Source: Paenibacillus sp. FSL K6-3182 (GTDB taxonomy: Bacteria; Bacillota; Bacilli; Paenibacillales; Paenibacillaceae). From it: 64,000 nucleotides of DNA. The DNA lies in NCBI RefSeq assembly GCF_037976325.1, contig NZ_CP150265.1:4025501-4089500 (forward strand), written 5' to 3'. Below the pieces are notes generated by a model. The model ran no database searches. It saw nothing but the letters and a program-made list of their open reading frames with translations, and was not told where the DNA came from. Position numbers and translations under genes: made by a program. Positions 61,973 through 64,000 of the stretch are shown in pieces (position 1 is the stretch's first letter; the number at the start of each line of letters is the position of its first letter).

Positions 61973-62320
61973 ATGGACAAGCAGCCCGAGTTATGTAATG
62001 TAGATGATGCCCTTAGTATCTTAGTAGGCAAATGGAAGCCCCTCATTTTGTTGCATCTTATGCATTCAGGCACAAACAGATTCAGTGAGTTGAAACGAAA
62101 TCTACCAGGAATAACGCAGAAAATGTTAACCCAACAGCTGCGTGAGCTCGAAGAAGAGGACATCATCTCTCGAAAAGTATATGCTCAAGTACCGCCAAAA
62201 GTAGAATATTCCATAACAGAATACGGCAAGAGCATAGAACCTGTTCTCGATATTATGCACGAATGGGGCACCAAGCACACCTTGTATAAAATGCAAAAAA
62301 AGAATCAAAATAGCCTTTAA
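61973..62320 (+). CDS. HxlR-family transcriptional regulator
   Basis: 115 aa winged helix: VDDALSILVGKWKPLILLHL, RFSELKRNLPGITQKMLTQQLRELEEEDIISR and the wing PPKVEYSITEYGKS. N-terminal LCN cysteine near residue 7 is at the redox-sensing position of YodB/HypR-type proteins. ATG at 61973 behind AAGGTGG. Faces the FMN reductase/monooxygenase pair, its likely targets; response to quinones or electrophiles is inferred. Confidence 0.88.
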   Translation: MDKQPELCNVDDALSILVGKWKPLILLHLMHSGTNRFSELKRNLPGITQKMLTQQLRELEEEDIISRKVYAQVPPKVEYSITEYGKSIEPVLDIMHEWGTKHTLYKMQKKNQNSL

Positions 62321-62323
62321 GTA

Positions 62324-62353
62324 AAAAAGATGAACTCTTCTGTTCATCTTTTT
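62324..62353. terminator. Bidirectional terminator between hxlR and the FMN reductase
   Basis: 12-bp arms AAAAAGATGAAC and GTTCATCTTTTT with a six-base loop. Confidence 0.88.
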
Positions 62354-62396
62354 ACTCTATGGCACAACGGGACTGCAACGTCTTCAAGCAGCTGTC

Positions 62397-62963
62397 TTAG
62401 AAATCGTACTTTTCTTCTTTCTGTTCACGAATCTTGGTAAATGTTTCGGTCAATACAACGGTATCCTCTACCAAACGTTCAATTCGAAAGATAACATCGT
62501 CATTCGCAATTTCTTTCCGCTGAAAGTCCTTCTCTTCAATAAACACATAGGTTTGCACGATCTGAGCTTTCATATAAGCTAAAATTGGCTTCAATTGTTG
62601 TTCTGCAATTAAATAGTGCTTGGATGACCCCGCTGTTACAAGCATACTCACAATTTTATCGCGAAAAGCATTAACGGGCAGCAAATCAAAAATATTTTTT
62701 AAAGTAGCTGGAATGGAAGCTTGAAAGACGGGTGTCCCAATAATAATGGCATCTGCATCCATAATGGTTTTCGTAACGTAGCCCGTATCTCCTTCATATT
62801 CCAAGTAATTTCGACCATCGCTGAATTGAATCGTATAATCGGCCAAATCAATTAACTTCACTTCCGCATCAGGGTATTGCTTTTTGACCGATTCCAAAGT
62901 GTAATTCATTGCTGTTCTTGTTTTTGAGCCCACGATTGATCCCGACAAACCAACGATTTTCAT
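62397..62963 (-). CDS. NAD(P)H-dependent FMN reductase
   Basis: 188-aa flavodoxin-fold reductase. N-terminal phosphate loop GLSGSIVGSKTRTAMNY and GTPVFQASIPATLKNIFDLLP are typical of the SsuE/azoreductase-like family. It lies 15 bp after an LLM monooxygenase gene, so it probably supplies it with reduced flavin. Confidence 0.88.
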   Translation of the reverse strand: MKIVGLSGSIVGSKTRTAMNYTLESVKKQYPDAEVKLIDLADYTIQFSDGRNYLEYEGDTGYVTKTIMDADAIIIGTPVFQASIPATLKNIFDLLPVNAFRDKIVSMLVTAGSSKHYLIAEQQLKPILAYMKAQIVQTYVFIEEKDFQRKEIANDDVIFRIERLVEDTVVLTETFTKIREQKEEKYDF

Positions 62964-62978
62964 AATAAATCCCTCCTA

Positions 62979-64000
62979 TTATTTCGCTGCTGTATATTTT
63001 TTTATAGCGGGTAAAATAACAGTACCAATCGTTTCAATCATCTCCATGATTTTTTCAAATGATACGCCGCCAAATTCGATTTGAGCGAGAAAACGCTGGT
63101 GACCAAACAGCTCATATTGATATAGAATTTTTTCAATAATTTCTTGAGGACTTCCGACCATCAAAGCATTGCGGGTATCGGCACCTTGAGCAAAATGCTG
63201 CTTCGGAAAACCGCGTCCGTTAGAAAATTCCATACCTTTGTTAACATGAGGGTACGCTTCCTTCATCGCTTGCTGTGAGGTTTCCGCTACATAAAACAAG
63301 CTAGTGGTTGCAACTGGCAGCGCTGCTGGGTCAAAACCACTTTGTTCAGCAGCTCTTCGGTAGGCGTCAACAGATAATTTGAAGCTTGATGACGGTCCTG
63401 CTAATGTCGCCAGCATCATTGGGACCCCTGCCATTCCAGCTTTTATCGCACTAGCTGGTGATCCCCCTACTGCACGCCATATCGGCAAAGAGCCGTTTAA
63501 CGGGCGTGGCAATATTTTTGCATCGTTAAGAGGAGCACGAAATTGTCCATTCCATGTAACCGTCTCCTGATTATTGATTACATTTAACAGCTCGAATTTC
63601 TCTTCATACAGCTCTTCATAATCACGAAGATCATACCCAAGCAATTGAAACAATCCGATTCGTGATGCTCTGCCAGCCACGATTTCTGCTCGTCCACTCG
63701 ATATCAAATCGATCGTCGCAAAGTCTTCATAGACACGAACGGGATCAGAAGTGCTTATAATCGATGCTGAGCTTGATATTTTAATTTTATCTGTCGCCTG
63801 AGCAATAGCGCTAAGAATAACTGCATGGGCTTGGGATACAAAGTATTCCTGGTGACTTTCACCAACGCTGAACACATCAAGACCTGCTTGTTCAGATAAT
63901 TTGGCCGCTTCAATGATTTCTTTAATGCGCTGCTGTGCAGAGATCCGCTCACCCGTATGCGGGTTGGGCATATGATCCCCTAGAGAGTAAAGCCCAAACT
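62979..64000 (-). CDS. LLM-class flavin-dependent oxidoreductase (5' end outside window)
   Basis: Luciferase-like monooxygenase; about 340 codons visible. The frame stays open through FGLYSLGDHMPNPHTGER to the right edge, so the true start lies beyond 64000 and the ATG at 63971 is internal. Visible motifs: SVGESHQEY, SSASIISTSDPVRVYEDFATIDLISSGR and GSPQEIIEKI. Oxidises an unknown substrate with reduced FMN from the adjacent reductase. Confidence 0.88.
   Translation of the reverse strand, partial: FGLYSLGDHMPNPHTGERISAQQRIKEIIEAAKLSEQAGLDVFSVGESHQEYFVSQAHAVILSAIAQATDKIKISSSASIISTSDPVRVYEDFATIDLISSGRAEIVAGRASRIGLFQLLGYDLRDYEELYEEKFELLNVINNQETVTWNGQFRAPLNDAKILPRPLNGSLPIWRAVGGSPASAIKAGMAGVPMMLATLAGPSSSFKLSVDAYRRAAEQSGFDPAALPVATTSLFYVAETSQQAMKEAYPHVNKGMEFSNGRGFPKQHFAQGADTRNALMVGSPQEIIEKILYQYELFGHQRFLAQIEFGGVSFEKIMEMIETIGTVILPAIKKYTAAK

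Noticed and set aside
61710..62003. 97-codon plus-strand frame upstream of hxlR
   Set aside because: Overlaps hxlR in another frame, no ribosome site, composition not protein-like.

Overview
The window looks like a chromosomal segment of an endospore-forming, low-to-mid GC Firmicute, most likely Paenibacillus or a close relative in the Paenibacillaceae. The reasons are the Bacillus-type order IDEAL-ypiF-qcrABC-ypjA-ypjB-ypjD-dapB-mgsA-bshB1-bshA-cca-birA, a ger spore-germination locus, tiny YjcZ-type sporulation proteins, and strong AGGAGG ribosome sites with frequent TTG/GTG starts. No rRNA, tRNA, CRISPR array, transposase or prophage gene was seen. Genes at both edges are cut: birA loses its 3' end on the left and a flavin monooxygenase loses its 5' end on the right.

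Layout. 1-13.9 kb (all minus strand): biotin ligase, CCA-adding enzyme, bacillithiol synthesis (bshA, bshB1), methylglyoxal synthase, dapB, a TPR protein, ypjD, ypjB, ypjA, the menaquinol:cytochrome c reductase qcrABC, ypiF, an IDEAL protein, a gamma-carbonic-anhydrase-like protein, an unknown 391-aa protein and a histidine phosphatase. 14-16.4 kb: an ECF sigma/anti-sigma pair faces away from a 44-residue microprotein and a class F-like sortase. 16.6-18 kb: five tandem tiny membrane proteins. 18.2-22.3 kb: an SDR/MarR pair, a copper-amine-oxidase-fold protein and an orphan RtcB. 22.4-26.8 kb: a ger germinant receptor whose B subunit is divergent from A, C and D. 27-29.7 kb: cytochrome bd oxidase cydABS behind an Fnr/Rex-like palindrome.

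29.7-42.4 kb is a large carotenoid cluster. It has one squalene/phytoene synthase-type enzyme, four CrtI-family flavoproteins (two CrtN-like, two CrtP-like), a CruF-like hydratase, two glycosyltransferases, a CrtO and a PlsC-like acyltransferase, and a CarH/LitR-type B12 photoreceptor repressor. Upstream of the main crt operon are three tandem 11-bp repeats overlapping a good promoter, which is the architecture known for CarH operators. The cluster probably makes a glycosylated, acylated C30 carotenoid under light control.

42.4-46 kb: chromate transporter, a cell-wall hydrolase behind a c-di-AMP riboswitch, and a MATE exporter. 46-55 kb: an Lpl-type ABC importer together with four phosphoesterases of four unrelated folds (PHP, GDPD, calcineurin+LamG, HAD) and a DeoR regulator; this looks like a dedicated phosphoester or phosphoglycoside catabolic locus of unknown substrate. 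55-56.7 kb: asd behind a T-box leader. 56.8-61.7 kb: an iron-siderophore importer with a Fur box and a Btr-like AraC/binding-protein regulator. 61.9-64 kb: an HxlR regulator opposite an FMN reductase and an LLM monooxygenase.
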